A stretch of DNA of 11,122 nucleotides from assembly GCA_947652855.1 (NCBI GenBank), contig CANTEO010000072.1, forward strand, positions 1-11,122, in the 5' to 3' direction. Under the pieces are notes generated by a model. That model worked only from the letters and a program-made list of their open reading frames with translations. It ran no database searches and had not been told where the DNA came from. A program made the translations under genes and the position numbers. Each line of letters begins with the position of its first letter. The stretch's first letter is position 1. Origin of the DNA: an uncultured Roseburia sp. (GTDB taxonomy: Bacteria; Bacillota; Clostridia; Lachnospirales; Lachnospiraceae). Below, piece by piece: positions 1 through 6,977 of the stretch.

Positions 1-56
1 ATTTTATCTAATTCCAGCCCTTCTGCTTTTGCATTTCTAAATTGTCGTTCTGTCAA
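1..56 (-). CDS. Start of an unidentified gene, cut by the left edge
   Basis: Only the first 18 codons are visible, read on the minus strand from a TTG at 56 to the window edge. The predicted start is M(TTG)-TERQFRNAKAEGLELDK. The start is supported by a very good ribosome binding site (GGGGAGGTGA) about 6 bases upstream, at 61-70. The peptide is charged and helical-looking, with no signal peptide or membrane segment. I do not recognise the family from so few residues. It lies downstream of rpsU on the same strand, but the rpsU terminator separates them, so it probably has its own promoter; I could not identify a convincing one in 57-203. A chance open frame behind a chance Shine-Dalgarno sequence remains possible. 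Confidence 0.45.
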   Translation of the reverse strand, partial: MTERQFRNAKAEGLELDK

Positions 57-203
57 TCCTTTCACCTCCCCTCTATACCGGCATCCGTGGATACAGGAAT
101 TTATCAGTGTTCACACCTAATGCCCAGCAATGTTTTTAATTCGTCCTGATTTGCCTCAAGGAATCATTCCTGTTTTCCTTTATGTTCATGAATACTGGCA
201 ACC

Positions 204-232
204 AAAAAAGAAAGAGCCCTTTCAGGCTCTTT
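204..232 (-). terminator. Rho-independent terminator of rpsU
   Basis: On the minus strand, a perfect 8-bp stem (AAAGAGCC at 211-218 with GGCTCTTT at 225-232) and a 6-base loop is followed by C and six T (210-204). It begins 18 bases after the rpsU stop codon, which makes it a convincing intrinsic terminator for that gene. Confidence 0.9.
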
Positions 233-249
233 CCCTACATTCCCTGCAA

Positions 250-426
250 TTAATTATATTTGCGTTTCCTTGCCGCTTCTGACTTTTTCTTGCGTCTTAC
301 GCTTGGCTTCTCGTAATGCTCTCTCTTACGAATCTCCTGCTGAATCCCCGCCTTCGCGCAGTTTCTTTTGAATCTGCGTAAAGCGCTGTCCAAAGTCTCG
401 TTCTCTTTTACAATAACATTCGACAT
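250..426 (-). CDS. rpsU: 30S ribosomal protein S21
   Basis: The frame encodes 58 residues from ATG 426 to TAA 250, the usual length for bacterial S21. The N-terminus (MSNVIVKENETLDSALRRFK) and the basic tail (RRKKKSEAARKRKYN) are hallmarks of the family. S21 is a small, very basic protein of the 30S platform near the anti-Shine-Dalgarno end of 16S rRNA, and it aids translation initiation. Upstream are GGAGG about 14 bases and AGGTG about 7 bases before the ATG. The gene has its own sigma-A promoter and its own terminator, so it can be expressed independently of alaS, which lies upstream on the same strand. I see no obvious terminator between alaS and rpsU, so some read-through is possible. 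Nothing in the protein looks abnormal. Confidence 0.97.
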   Translation of the reverse strand: MSNVIVKENETLDSALRRFKRNCAKAGIQQEIRKREHYEKPSVRRKKKSEAARKRKYN

Positions 427-504
427 TGTCTCACACCTAACCTCCCTCCAGTTGCATATTGTGCACTATCAACTGTCTGGGTGAATTTTACTGCACTGGT
501 ATCT

Positions 505-532
505 ATTATATCATAAATTTTCCATACGTCAA
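505..532 (-). promoter_or_regulatory. Sigma-A promoter of rpsU
   Basis: On the minus strand, TTGACG (532-527) is followed after 16 bases by a perfect TATAAT (510-505). Transcription should begin near 498 and give a leader of about 70 bases before the rpsU ATG. The leader contains the self-complementary GTGCAC and a purine-rich ribosome binding region, but no riboswitch that I recognise. Confidence 0.85.
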
Positions 533-590
533 TATTTTTTTAGGAATTTTCTTCTACTCCTTGATTCTATCTTTTTGCAAAGCCGCCGCC

Positions 591-3251
591 TTAGCCAAGC
601 TGCCCCTCCAATACAGCCGCCGCCGCCGCAATGGCCTCCGGGATGCCCTCCGGGCTTTTCCCGCCGGCCTGCGCCATATTGGGGCGCCCACCGCCGCCGC
701 CGCCGACCTTGCCTGCAATGCCCTTGATTAAGTTGCCCGCATGGGCGCCTTTTTTCACGGCAGATTCTGTAGCCATGGCGATCAGGCTTACCTTGCCGCC
801 GCAATCGGACGCAAGCACGACCACGCCTTCGGAAAGCTTCTCTTTTAATTGATCGCCCAGTTCCCGAAGCCCGTTCATGTCCACGCCGTCCACCCTTGCG
901 GCAAGCAGCTTCATGCCCTTCACTTCGGTCACCTGATCCATCACGTCTCCCAGGGCCTCTTTCGCGGCCTTGCTCTTTAACGACTCGTTCTCGCCCTGCA
1001 GCGCCTTCATTTCGTCCAACAGGTGCCGAATCCTTGCCGTAAGCTCCGATGGCTTCGCCTTAAGCAAGGACGCCGCCTCCATAAGCTCCGCTTCTATTTT
1101 ATCATAATATGAAAATACCGCGTCTCCCGTTAGGGCCTCGATCCTCCGCACGCCCGCAGCGACGCCGGATTCGCTGACAATCTTAAACGCCGTGATAGCC
1201 GATGTGTTCTTCACATGGGTGCCGCCGCAAAGCTCCGTGGAAAAATCGCCCATACGCACCACGCGGACCGTCTCGCCATACTTTTCCCCAAAGAGCGCCA
1301 TGGCGCCGGTCTTTTTCGCCTCGTCTAACGTCATGATATCCGTCACGACCGGGAACGCAGCCGCTATTTTTTCATTGACGATGCGCTCCACTTCAAGAAG
1401 CTCCTCGGGCGCAATCGCGGAAAAATGCGTAAAGTCAAACCGCAGGCGGCTGGCGTTCACGTCGGAGCCAGCCTGCTCCACATGGCTGCCCAACACCTCC
1501 CGGAGGGCTTTCTGCAGCAGATGCGTCGCGCTGTGGTTCTTCTCAATTTTCCTGCGCCTGTCCGCGTCCACGGTAAGCTCCACTGTATCGCCGGCTTTTA
1601 CCATGCCCTTCGTCACTTTTCCGATATGGCCGACTTTGCCGCCCGAAAGATGCACTACGTCGCTTACTTCAAACTCAAAATCCGTTCCGCGGATCATCCC
1701 CACATCTGCGTTCTGACCTCCCATCGTCGCATAAAACGGGGTCTTTTCCACAAAGACCGTCCCATGCTCCCCGTCGGAAAGCGCCTCTGTCAGCTCCGTC
1801 TCTGTCGTTAAGACGGTAACGGCTGAGGACGCCTTCAGGCAATCGTACCCGATAAATTCCGTGGTGAGGGACGGGTCGATGGATTCATACACCGTCGCGT
1901 CCGCGCCCATATAATTCGTCACCTTGCGCGCCTTGCGCGCTTTCGTCCTCTGTCCCTCCATTGCCTCCAAAAAGCCCTTCTCGTCAATGGAATATCCTTT
2001 TTCTTCTAAAATCTCCCTTGTCAGGTCGATTGGGAACCCAAATGTGTCGTACAGCTTAAACGCGTCTTCCCCGGAAAGCGTCTTTGCGCCGCTCTTTTCC
2101 ATCTCCGCCTGAAGCTCCGTTAATATGGCAAGCCCTTGGTCGATGGTCTTATGGAATTTCTCCTCCTCCTGCGTCAGGACGCGGAAGATAAACTCCTTTT
2201 TCTCATCCAGCTCCGGGTAGCCGTCCTTGCTTTCTGAAATCACCGTCGCGCTAAGCGCGGCAAGGAACGTCCCAGAAATCCCAAGCATTTTCCCATGGCG
2301 CGCAGCGCGGCGGATCAATCTCCGCAGCACGTAGCCCCTGCCCTCGTTGCCCGGCATGACGCCGTCGGACACCAGAAACGTCGCGGAGCGGATATGATCC
2401 GTAATCAGCCGGATGGACACGTCGTCAAGCGCATCCGCCTGATACGCCTTATGGGACAGCGCGCAGACTTTGTCGCGAATCGCCTTCATCGTGTCGACGT
2501 CAAATACCGAGTCCACCTCCTGCATCACGACGGCAAGCCGCTCAAGCCCCATTCCCGTGTCAATGTTCTTCTGCTCCAGTTCCGCATAGCCGCCTTTGCC
2601 GTCCCCGTCAAACTGCGTGAACACGTTGTTCCAAACCTCCATGAAGCGGTCGCAGTCACAGCCGACCTTGCAGCCTTCCTTCCCGCATCCAAAGCGCTCC
2701 CCTCTGTCATAATAGATTTCGGAGCATGGCCCGCACGGCCCCGCGCCGTGCTCCCAGAAGTTGTCGCACTTGCCTGTTTCCGGATCCCTATAAAATCTCG
2801 TGATCCTCTCTGCCGGGACGCCAATCTCTTTGTTCCAGATTTCAAACGCCTCTTCATCCTCCCCATAAATGGACGGGTACAGGCGGCCCTCCTCAAGCCC
2901 CAGCACGTTCGTCAAAAATTCCCATGACCACGCGATTGCCTCCCGCTTGAAATAATCGCCGAACGAAAAGTTGCCAAGCATCTCAAAAAACGTCAAATGC
3001 CGCGCCGTCTTCCCCACATTGTCAATGTCCCCCGTGCGGATGCACTTCTGGCAGGTCGTCACGCGCCGCCTCGGCGGAATCTCCTGCCCGGTGAAATAAG
3101 GCTTTAACGGTGCCATGCCCGCATTAATCAAGAGCAGGCTGTTGTCGTTATGCGGCACCAGTGAAAAGCTTTTCATCGCCAGATGCCCTTTTTCCTCAAA
3201 AAATTCCAGATACATTCTGCGCAGTTCATTGACTCCAAATTTCTGTTTCAC
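591..3251 (-). CDS. alaS: Alanine--tRNA ligase
   Basis: AlaS charges tRNA-Ala and hydrolyses mischarged Ser/Gly-tRNA-Ala in the cytoplasm. The open frame extends to a TTG at 3266, but I choose GTG 3251 (886 aa). GGAGGAG lies about 6 bases before this GTG, and the resulting N-terminus (MKQKFGVNELRRMYLEFF) matches family style. The class II catalytic core covers roughly 1-240, with motif 2 TARHLTFFEMLGNFSFGDYF at 82-101 and motif 3 GMGLERLA at 233-240. A Cys-rich insert (CGKEGCKVGCDCDRF, 189-203) is common in Clostridia. The editing domain has zinc ligands HSATH at 573-577 and CGGTH at 675-679. The C-terminal coiled coil and glycine-rich C-Ala domain end in GKVGGGGGGRPNMAQAGG. The gene appears intact and full length. 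It follows the small membrane protein gene by 19 bases and probably shares its promoter. No T-box leader is visible. Confidence 0.98.
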   Translation of the reverse strand: MKQKFGVNELRRMYLEFFEEKGHLAMKSFSLVPHNDNSLLLINAGMAPLKPYFTGQEIPPRRRVTTCQKCIRTGDIDNVGKTARHLTFFEMLGNFSFGDYFKREAIAWSWEFLTNVLGLEEGRLYPSIYGEDEEAFEIWNKEIGVPAERITRFYRDPETGKCDNFWEHGAGPCGPCSEIYYDRGERFGCGKEGCKVGCDCDRFMEVWNNVFTQFDGDGKGGYAELEQKNIDTGMGLERLAVVMQEVDSVFDVDTMKAIRDKVCALSHKAYQADALDDVSIRLITDHIRSATFLVSDGVMPGNEGRGYVLRRLIRRAARHGKMLGISGTFLAALSATVISESKDGYPELDEKKEFIFRVLTQEEEKFHKTIDQGLAILTELQAEMEKSGAKTLSGEDAFKLYDTFGFPIDLTREILEEKGYSIDEKGFLEAMEGQRTKARKARKVTNYMGADATVYESIDPSLTTEFIGYDCLKASSAVTVLTTETELTEALSDGEHGTVFVEKTPFYATMGGQNADVGMIRGTDFEFEVSDVVHLSGGKVGHIGKVTKGMVKAGDTVELTVDADRRRKIEKNHSATHLLQKALREVLGSHVEQAGSDVNASRLRFDFTHFSAIAPEELLEVERIVNEKIAAAFPVVTDIMTLDEAKKTGAMALFGEKYGETVRVVRMGDFSTELCGGTHVKNTSAITAFKIVSESGVAAGVRRIEALTGDAVFSYYDKIEAELMEAASLLKAKPSELTARIRHLLDEMKALQGENESLKSKAAKEALGDVMDQVTEVKGMKLLAARVDGVDMNGLRELGDQLKEKLSEGVVVLASDCGGKVSLIAMATESAVKKGAHAGNLIKGIAGKVGGGGGGRPNMAQAGGKSPEGIPEAIAAAAAVLEGQLG

Positions 3252-3270
3252 AATCGTCTCCTCCAATATC

Positions 3271-3417
3271 CTACTTTATCTCTTTGGCGTTTTCCAATTC
3301 CGTCTTTGCGTCCTTCCTCTCGCGCAGCTTTTTCCCGGCAAAAATGCCGCAGCACGCCAACGCCGCATACAAAACCATCTTTCCTAAATAACCCAATATG
3401 CTTGTGATAAATGCCAT
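3271..3417 (-). CDS. Small single-span membrane protein, unknown function
   Basis: The 48-residue frame runs from ATG 3417 to TAG 3271. A strong ribosome binding site (GGAGGAAG) lies 4 bases before the ATG, and a good sigma-A promoter lies 39 bases upstream of it. The N-terminal half is hydrophobic (about residues 4-29, including LGYLGKMVLYAALACCGIFAG), with small residues and a Cys pair. It is followed by a charged tail (KKLRERKDAKTELENAKEIK). By the positive-inside rule this is one membrane span with the basic tail in the cytoplasm. I do not recognise the family. It is the first gene of a probable two-gene unit with alaS, and the alaS ribosome binding site begins just past its stop. Promoter, ribosome binding site and sensible protein character together argue for a real gene. 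Whether it affects AlaS or merely shares the transcript is unknown. Confidence 0.75.
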   Translation of the reverse strand: MAFITSILGYLGKMVLYAALACCGIFAGKKLRERKDAKTELENAKEIK

Positions 3418-3455
3418 CGTTCTTCCTCCGTTCTATTGAAATCATGCTATGCCCA

Positions 3456-3484
3456 ATTATAAAACACTTCTTTCATATTATCAA
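3456..3484 (-). promoter_or_regulatory. Sigma-A promoter of small membrane protein/alaS unit
   Basis: On the minus strand, TTGATA (3484-3479), a 17-base spacer and a perfect TATAAT (3461-3456) make a strong promoter. The predicted 5' leader is only about 33 bases, leaving no room for a T-box or other long RNA regulator upstream of alaS. Confidence 0.85.
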
Positions 3485-3500
3485 ATAGTTTTTCTCAAAA

Positions 3501-3513
3501 GCCGGTTTCCGGC
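3501..3513 (-). other. Small GC hairpin between chemoreceptor and small-protein promoter
   Basis: GCCGG-TTT-CCGGC forms a perfect 5-bp stem with a 3-base loop. On the minus strand it is followed by TTTTGAGAAAAA. It lies 32 bases beyond the main terminator of the chemoreceptor gene and just upstream of the next promoter, so it could be a weak back-up terminator. Confidence 0.3.
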
Positions 3514-3544
3514 CGAAGCGGAATATGCTGCCTCCTCATTACGC

Positions 3545-3575
3545 AAAAAGGATGCATGCCGTTACGCACGCATCC
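3545..3575 (-). terminator. Rho-independent terminator of chemoreceptor gene
   Basis: On the minus strand, a 10-bp stem with one G-T pair (GGATGCGTGC at 3575-3566 with GCATGCATCC at 3559-3550) and a 6-base loop is followed by TTTTT (3549-3545). It lies 28 bases past the stop codon of the chemoreceptor gene. Confidence 0.85.
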
Positions 3576-3602
3576 CCTTCCCCATCTCAGCTGTCAGCCC
3601 TT

Positions 3603-5303
3603 TCACTCTGCCTTAAGCACAAACTGGCCTATTAGCTCCTTTAAGCTGTCAGACTGCGCGGATAGCTCCTCGCTTGTCGCAGACGTCTCTTGCGCGGCAG
3701 CTGAATTGCTCTGAATCACCTCCGCAATCTGCTCAATCCCATTCTCAAGCTGCTTCATGGCCTCCGCCTGCGTCATCGACTGATCGCTGATGTCCCTTGT
3801 GGACTCCGCAAGGCTTTGTATCCCTTCAATCACCGTAAGGATGGACTTCGTCGTCTTCTCCGTAATCTCGTTCCCAATCTCAATCTCACGAAGGGAGTTC
3901 TCAATAAGCTGCCTCGTGTTCGCCGCGGAGCTCGCGCTGTCCGAAGCCAGCTTCCCAATCTGATCCGCAACGACCGCAAACCCCTTCCCCGCCTCTCCGG
4001 CGCGCGCCGCCTCTATGGAGGCATTTAAGGAAAGCAGGTTCGTCTGCGACGCAATGTCCTCAATTTCCGATATGATGTTGGCGACTTCGCTTGAGGTTTG
4101 GTTAATCTGATTCATGGCGCTGCTTAGCTCCTGGATATCCGCGTTGCTCTCCTCTGCCCGACGCTGGTATTCCTGAGCGTGTTCATATGCCTTATTGGCC
4201 GTCTGCGCATTGTCCGTCACCGTTTCCGACACATTCTGCACCGTCGCCGTCAATTCCTCTACGGCTCCGGCCTGATCCGTCGCGCCCTCCGCGAGCTCCT
4301 GCGCGCTTACCGCCATCTGTGAAGAGCCAAGCGCCACCTGCTCAGACGCTTCATTGATCTTGCCCATTGTCTCGCTTAATGAGATGGAGATCTTGTTCAC
4401 CGCATCATCCAGCGACCGGAAATCCCCCCTAAACTGTATGTCCGTAGACACGTCAAAGTTCCCGTCGGCCACTTCCCCCAACCGACCGTCCAGGTCGTCT
4501 ATGTAAGACTTAATCACATGCATCGCCTCATCAAAGGACTCCGTCATCTGACCGATTTCATCATCATACTCTTTCTTCACATTCACGTTCAGATTGCCCT
4601 GCAAAAGCTGCTCAGCCGCTTCTTTGATGCTGTGGATCGGATGGGAGATCATCTTGGCGACCATTGCCGCAAACCGAATGGAAACGCCGATGACAAACAG
4701 AATAAACGCTGCGACTGCAGCTGCGATCACGACGGACTGCACAAACAGGCGCCTCGCCACCTGATTCCCCATCTGCTTATTTAAGGCGACCAATTCATCC
4801 GCATAATCCGACACCTGATCCATGATCGGGAGCGCCTCGTTCTGCAGCTTATCCTGCGCCTCCGTTTTTTTATTGGCAACGCCAAGCCGGATCACTTCCT
4901 CCCGAACGGAACGGTAGTCTGGCAGAAGCGCCTCAATATTCGCGATAATCTCCTTCTCTTCGGCTGTCGTGCAGTTCCCCTTCAGATCCTCTAAAGAATC
5001 GTCCACGTCATCCTTCACTTCTGAAAATTTCTGCTGCAGCTCATCCAGCCCCTCTTTGTCCTCCAACAGAATAAAATCCCTTGTCAACGCCGCGCCAACA
5101 TTCAGGTTTGTGTTGAACACGCCGATCTCGCCTTGAGAAAATCCATTGTGCAAAAGGGCATTTTCATATGCGACCACCGTATACACCAATATGCCGATCG
5201 ACAAAATGCCGGAAAGGCTCGCAAATGCGACCACGAATATAAAACACCGCTTCAGCTTCTGCTCAATGCCCAAATCCTTTATGTTTCTCAGTATTTTCTT
5301 CAT
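3603..5303 (-). CDS. Methyl-accepting chemotaxis protein
   Basis: This is a transmembrane chemoreceptor that passes ligand signals through CheW to CheA and so controls flagellar rotation. I choose ATG 5303 (566 aa), because AGGAG lies about 9 bases upstream. The in-frame extension to 5339 would add a run of basic residues and lacks a comparable site. The order is: TM1 about 20-45; a helical extracytoplasmic sensor about 46-187 with the length of a four-helix bundle; TM2 about 188-214; HAMP about 215-270; a second HAMP-like segment about 266-318; then the long cytoplasmic coiled coil. The conserved hairpin tip is at 412-452 (EIEDIASQTNLLSLNASIEA, then ARAGEAGKGFAVVADQIGKL). Gln/Glu-rich stretches on both arms, such as AAQETSATSEELSAQ, are likely methylation sites. 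No C-terminal CheR-tethering pentapeptide is present. The ligand cannot be predicted. It lies 94 bases downstream of lysA with no clear terminator between them. Confidence 0.95.
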   Translation of the reverse strand: MKKILRNIKDLGIEQKLKRCFIFVVAFASLSGILSIGILVYTVVAYENALLHNGFSQGEIGVFNTNLNVGAALTRDFILLEDKEGLDELQQKFSEVKDDVDDSLEDLKGNCTTAEEKEIIANIEALLPDYRSVREEVIRLGVANKKTEAQDKLQNEALPIMDQVSDYADELVALNKQMGNQVARRLFVQSVVIAAAVAAFILFVIGVSIRFAAMVAKMISHPIHSIKEAAEQLLQGNLNVNVKKEYDDEIGQMTESFDEAMHVIKSYIDDLDGRLGEVADGNFDVSTDIQFRGDFRSLDDAVNKISISLSETMGKINEASEQVALGSSQMAVSAQELAEGATDQAGAVEELTATVQNVSETVTDNAQTANKAYEHAQEYQRRAEESNADIQELSSAMNQINQTSSEVANIISEIEDIASQTNLLSLNASIEAARAGEAGKGFAVVADQIGKLASDSASSAANTRQLIENSLREIEIGNEITEKTTKSILTVIEGIQSLAESTRDISDQSMTQAEAMKQLENGIEQIAEVIQSNSAAAQETSATSEELSAQSDSLKELIGQFVLKAE

Positions 5304-5397
5304 ATCCCTTCTCCTTTTTCTGCCTGCCCGTTCAGGCACCTTAAAAATAAAAACCCCTTATAAAAAATATCGCCTCCAGCCCCCACTTATGCTATCT

Positions 5398-6669
5398 TTA
5401 TTTTTTTATAAGGCCAAGCTCCGGAAAACAGTCAAACGTGGCAAAATAATCCTTTGGCGTCTCTGCCCGACGGATCATAGAAAAGCTCCCATCTTCCTTT
5501 AACAGGATCTCAGCGGACCGTAATTTCCCATTGTAGTTATATCCCATGGAAAAGCCGTGCGCGCCTGTGTCATGGATCACCAGAAGGTCGCCCATATCTA
5601 TTTTGGGCAGCATCCGGTCGATGGCGAATTTGTCATTGTTTTCACAGAGGGATCCCGTCACGTCGTACTTATGGCCACACACGGAATTATCCTTTCCCAT
5701 CACCGTAATATGATGATAGGCGCCATACATAGCCGGTCGCATCAGGTTGACCGCGCAGGCGTCCACGCCAATGTACTCCTTATATGTGTGCTTTTCGTGG
5801 ATCGCTTTCGTGACGAGGCAGCCATACGGCCCTGTCATAAAGCGGCCCATCTCCGTGTAAATCGCCACATCGGAAAGCCCCGCCGGAACTAAAATTTCCT
5901 CAAACGCTTTTCTCACGCCCTCGCCGATGGCATAAATGTCGTTCGGCTCCTCATCCGGCGTGTATGGAATCCCAACGCCCCCGGATAGGTTGATGAACCT
6001 GACGTCGCAGCCAGTCGCCTCCTTTAGCTCCACGACAAGCTGAAACAGAATCTTCGCCAGCATCGGGTAATATTCATTTGTCACTGTGTTGCTCGCCAAA
6101 AACGCATGGACGCCGAACCTTTTGGCCCCCTTCTCCTTGAGCGCGCGAACCCCTTCAAACAGCTGCTCTTTGGTAAAGCCATATTTCGCGTCGCCTGGGT
6201 TGTCCATAATCCCATTGCTGACCTGAAACAGGCCGCCCGGGTTAAACCGTAAGCTTATCGTTTCCGGAATCCTGCCGATCGTCTTCTCCAAAAACTCTAT
6301 ATGGGTAAAGTCGTCCAGATTGATGGTCGCGCCAATCTGATCCGCATATGCGAATTCTTCCGCCGGCGTGTCATTGGAGGAAAACATGACGCCCTCTCCG
6401 GAAAACCCAAGCGCGTCCGCCATCATAAGCTCCGTCATGGAAGAGCAGTCCAGGCCGCAGCCATATTCTTTCAATATCTGCATCAAAAACGGGTTTGGCG
6501 TCGCCTTCACCGCAAAATACTCACGGAAGCCCGGATTCCAGGCAAACGCCTCCTTCACCGCCTTCGCGTTCCTTCGGATTCCCTTTTCATCATATAGATG
6601 AAACGGCGTCGGGAATTCCTTCACAATTTCCTTCAGCTTCCCGTGCGTTACAAATGGTTCTTTTGTCAT
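5398..6669 (-). CDS. lysA: Diaminopimelate decarboxylase
   Basis: This is a PLP-dependent fold-type III decarboxylase of 423 aa. It should convert meso-diaminopimelate to L-lysine, the last step of lysine synthesis. Visible family features are the PLP lysine K55 in YFAVKATPNP, H188 in VHAF, a phosphate-binding glycine loop LSGGVGIPY at 228-236, EMGR at 273-276 where many LysA proteins have EPGR, RPAMYGAYHH at 311-320, and the second-subunit active-site Cys342 in GSLCENNDKF. The tail carries GFSMGYNYNGKLRSAE. The start ATG 6669 has GGAG 10 bases upstream and lies about 54 bases downstream of a strong promoter's predicted start. Length and motifs point to a divergent LysA clade. Another amino-acid decarboxylase of the same fold cannot be excluded from sequence alone, but the GAYHH and Cys motifs favour diaminopimelate. 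No lysine riboswitch fits in the short leader. Confidence 0.87.
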   Translation of the reverse strand: MTKEPFVTHGKLKEIVKEFPTPFHLYDEKGIRRNAKAVKEAFAWNPGFREYFAVKATPNPFLMQILKEYGCGLDCSSMTELMMADALGFSGEGVMFSSNDTPAEEFAYADQIGATINLDDFTHIEFLEKTIGRIPETISLRFNPGGLFQVSNGIMDNPGDAKYGFTKEQLFEGVRALKEKGAKRFGVHAFLASNTVTNEYYPMLAKILFQLVVELKEATGCDVRFINLSGGVGIPYTPDEEPNDIYAIGEGVRKAFEEILVPAGLSDVAIYTEMGRFMTGPYGCLVTKAIHEKHTYKEYIGVDACAVNLMRPAMYGAYHHITVMGKDNSVCGHKYDVTGSLCENNDKFAIDRMLPKIDMGDLLVIHDTGAHGFSMGYNYNGKLRSAEILLKEDGSFSMIRRAETPKDYFATFDCFPELGLIKK

Positions 6670-6729
6670 AATCTATGCTCTCCTTTCATCGGACGTGAGG
6701 GGGAACTCTCCGCACGTTTCCGCTTTTTC

Positions 6730-6758
6730 ATGGTATTGTCTTTTCGGGATTTTGTCAA
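6730..6758 (-). promoter_or_regulatory. Sigma-A promoter of lysA
   Basis: On the minus strand, a perfect TTGACA (6758-6753), a 17-base spacer and TACCAT (6735-6730) form a strong promoter. The leader to the lysA ATG is about 54 bases. It holds an imperfect inverted repeat, ACGTG...CACGT, at about 6693-6717 just upstream of the ribosome binding site. Confidence 0.8.
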
Positions 6759-6778
6759 GAAAAAAGCCGAAAATTAAT

Positions 6779-6790
6779 CTCCCATGGGAG
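6779..6790. repeat. 12-bp perfect palindrome CTCCCATGGGAG
   Basis: The sequence reads identically on both strands and sits about 20 bases upstream of the lysA -35 element, between the two divergent transcription units. That position suits an operator, but I recognise no regulator for this motif. Chance is possible. Confidence 0.35.
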
Positions 6791-6846
6791 GCCGCTATTT
6801 TCTTGATTTACGCTGCTTTTTATGTTTGTCTCATCCGCGGCGCGCG

Positions 6847-6875
6847 TTAACAGGATAAAGCGGAGGCAATATAAG
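6847..6875 (+). promoter_or_regulatory. Candidate upstream promoter of transglycosylase gene
   Basis: TTAACA (6847-6852), a 17-base spacer and TATAAG (6870-6875) match the sigma-A consensus at 5/6 positions each. It would give a leader of about 95 bases. A second candidate lies closer to the gene. Confidence 0.5.
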
Positions 6876-6909
6876 GAATTTTTATGAAAAAGCTGTTAAA
6901 AAAAGGGGG

Positions 6910-6938
6910 TTTTTTCCCATGGCAAGATGTGCTATACT
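6910..6938 (+). promoter_or_regulatory. Candidate proximal extended -10 promoter of transglycosylase gene
   Basis: TGC-TATACT (6930-6938) is an extended -10 element. The -35 position is only a T run, a poor match, so it would depend on the TGn extension. Transcription would start near 6945, about 33 bases before the ATG. Confidence 0.5.
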
Positions 6939-6977
6939 GGAAACAAGCATGATTTTATAAAGGAGTGTTTATCTATT

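Larger units (their letters stand above)
6670..6977. other. Divergent intergenic region between lysA and transglycosylase gene
   Basis: These 308 bases contain no convincing gene. They hold the lysA promoter on the minus strand, two candidate promoters for the transglycosylase on the plus strand, and a 12-bp perfect palindrome at 6779-6790. They also hold an A/G/T homopolymer stretch (A7-G5-T6-CCC, about 6898-6918) and a 22-codon frame, 6884-6952, that I do not accept as a gene. Confidence 0.8.

Noticed and set aside
111..440. 10-bp direct repeat TCACACCTAA at 111-120 and 431-440
   Set aside because: Only two copies, and one is part of the rpsU ribosome binding region; chance is a sufficient explanation.
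610..720. CCG/GCC-rich repeats on the plus strand
   Set aside because: They are the complement of the glycine and alanine codons of the AlaS C-terminal domain, not an independent repeat.
2295..2927. 210-codon open frame on the plus strand within alaS
   Set aside because: It is antisense to a strongly conserved part of alaS, has no family features, and arises from the GC-rich codon pattern of that gene.
3252..3266. Longer alaS start at TTG 3266
   Set aside because: The GGAGGAG ribosome binding site would lie inside the coding region, and family proteins start near the MKQKFGVNEL position, favouring GTG 3251.
3252..3478. T-box leader upstream of alaS
   Set aside because: The promoter is about 33 bases from the small gene and only 19 bases separate that gene from alaS, so a T-box cannot fit.
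5304..5339. Longer chemoreceptor start at 5339
   Set aside because: It adds only a run of basic residues and has no Shine-Dalgarno site; ATG 5303 has one.
6670..6729. Lysine riboswitch in front of lysA
   Set aside because: The predicted leader is about 54 bases, far too short for the roughly 170-base lysine aptamer.
6898..6918. A7-G5-T6-CCC stretch as a minus-strand terminator
   Set aside because: The stem would have only 3 GC pairs, and no minus-strand gene ends there.
6884..6952. A 22-codon frame (MKKLLKKGGFFPWQDVLYWKQ...) just before the transglycosylase, with AAGGA upstream
   Set aside because: Its would-be ribosome binding site overlaps the -10 of the best upstream promoter, and the proximal promoter lies inside it. 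It contains homopolymer runs. Without conservation data it is best treated as chance.
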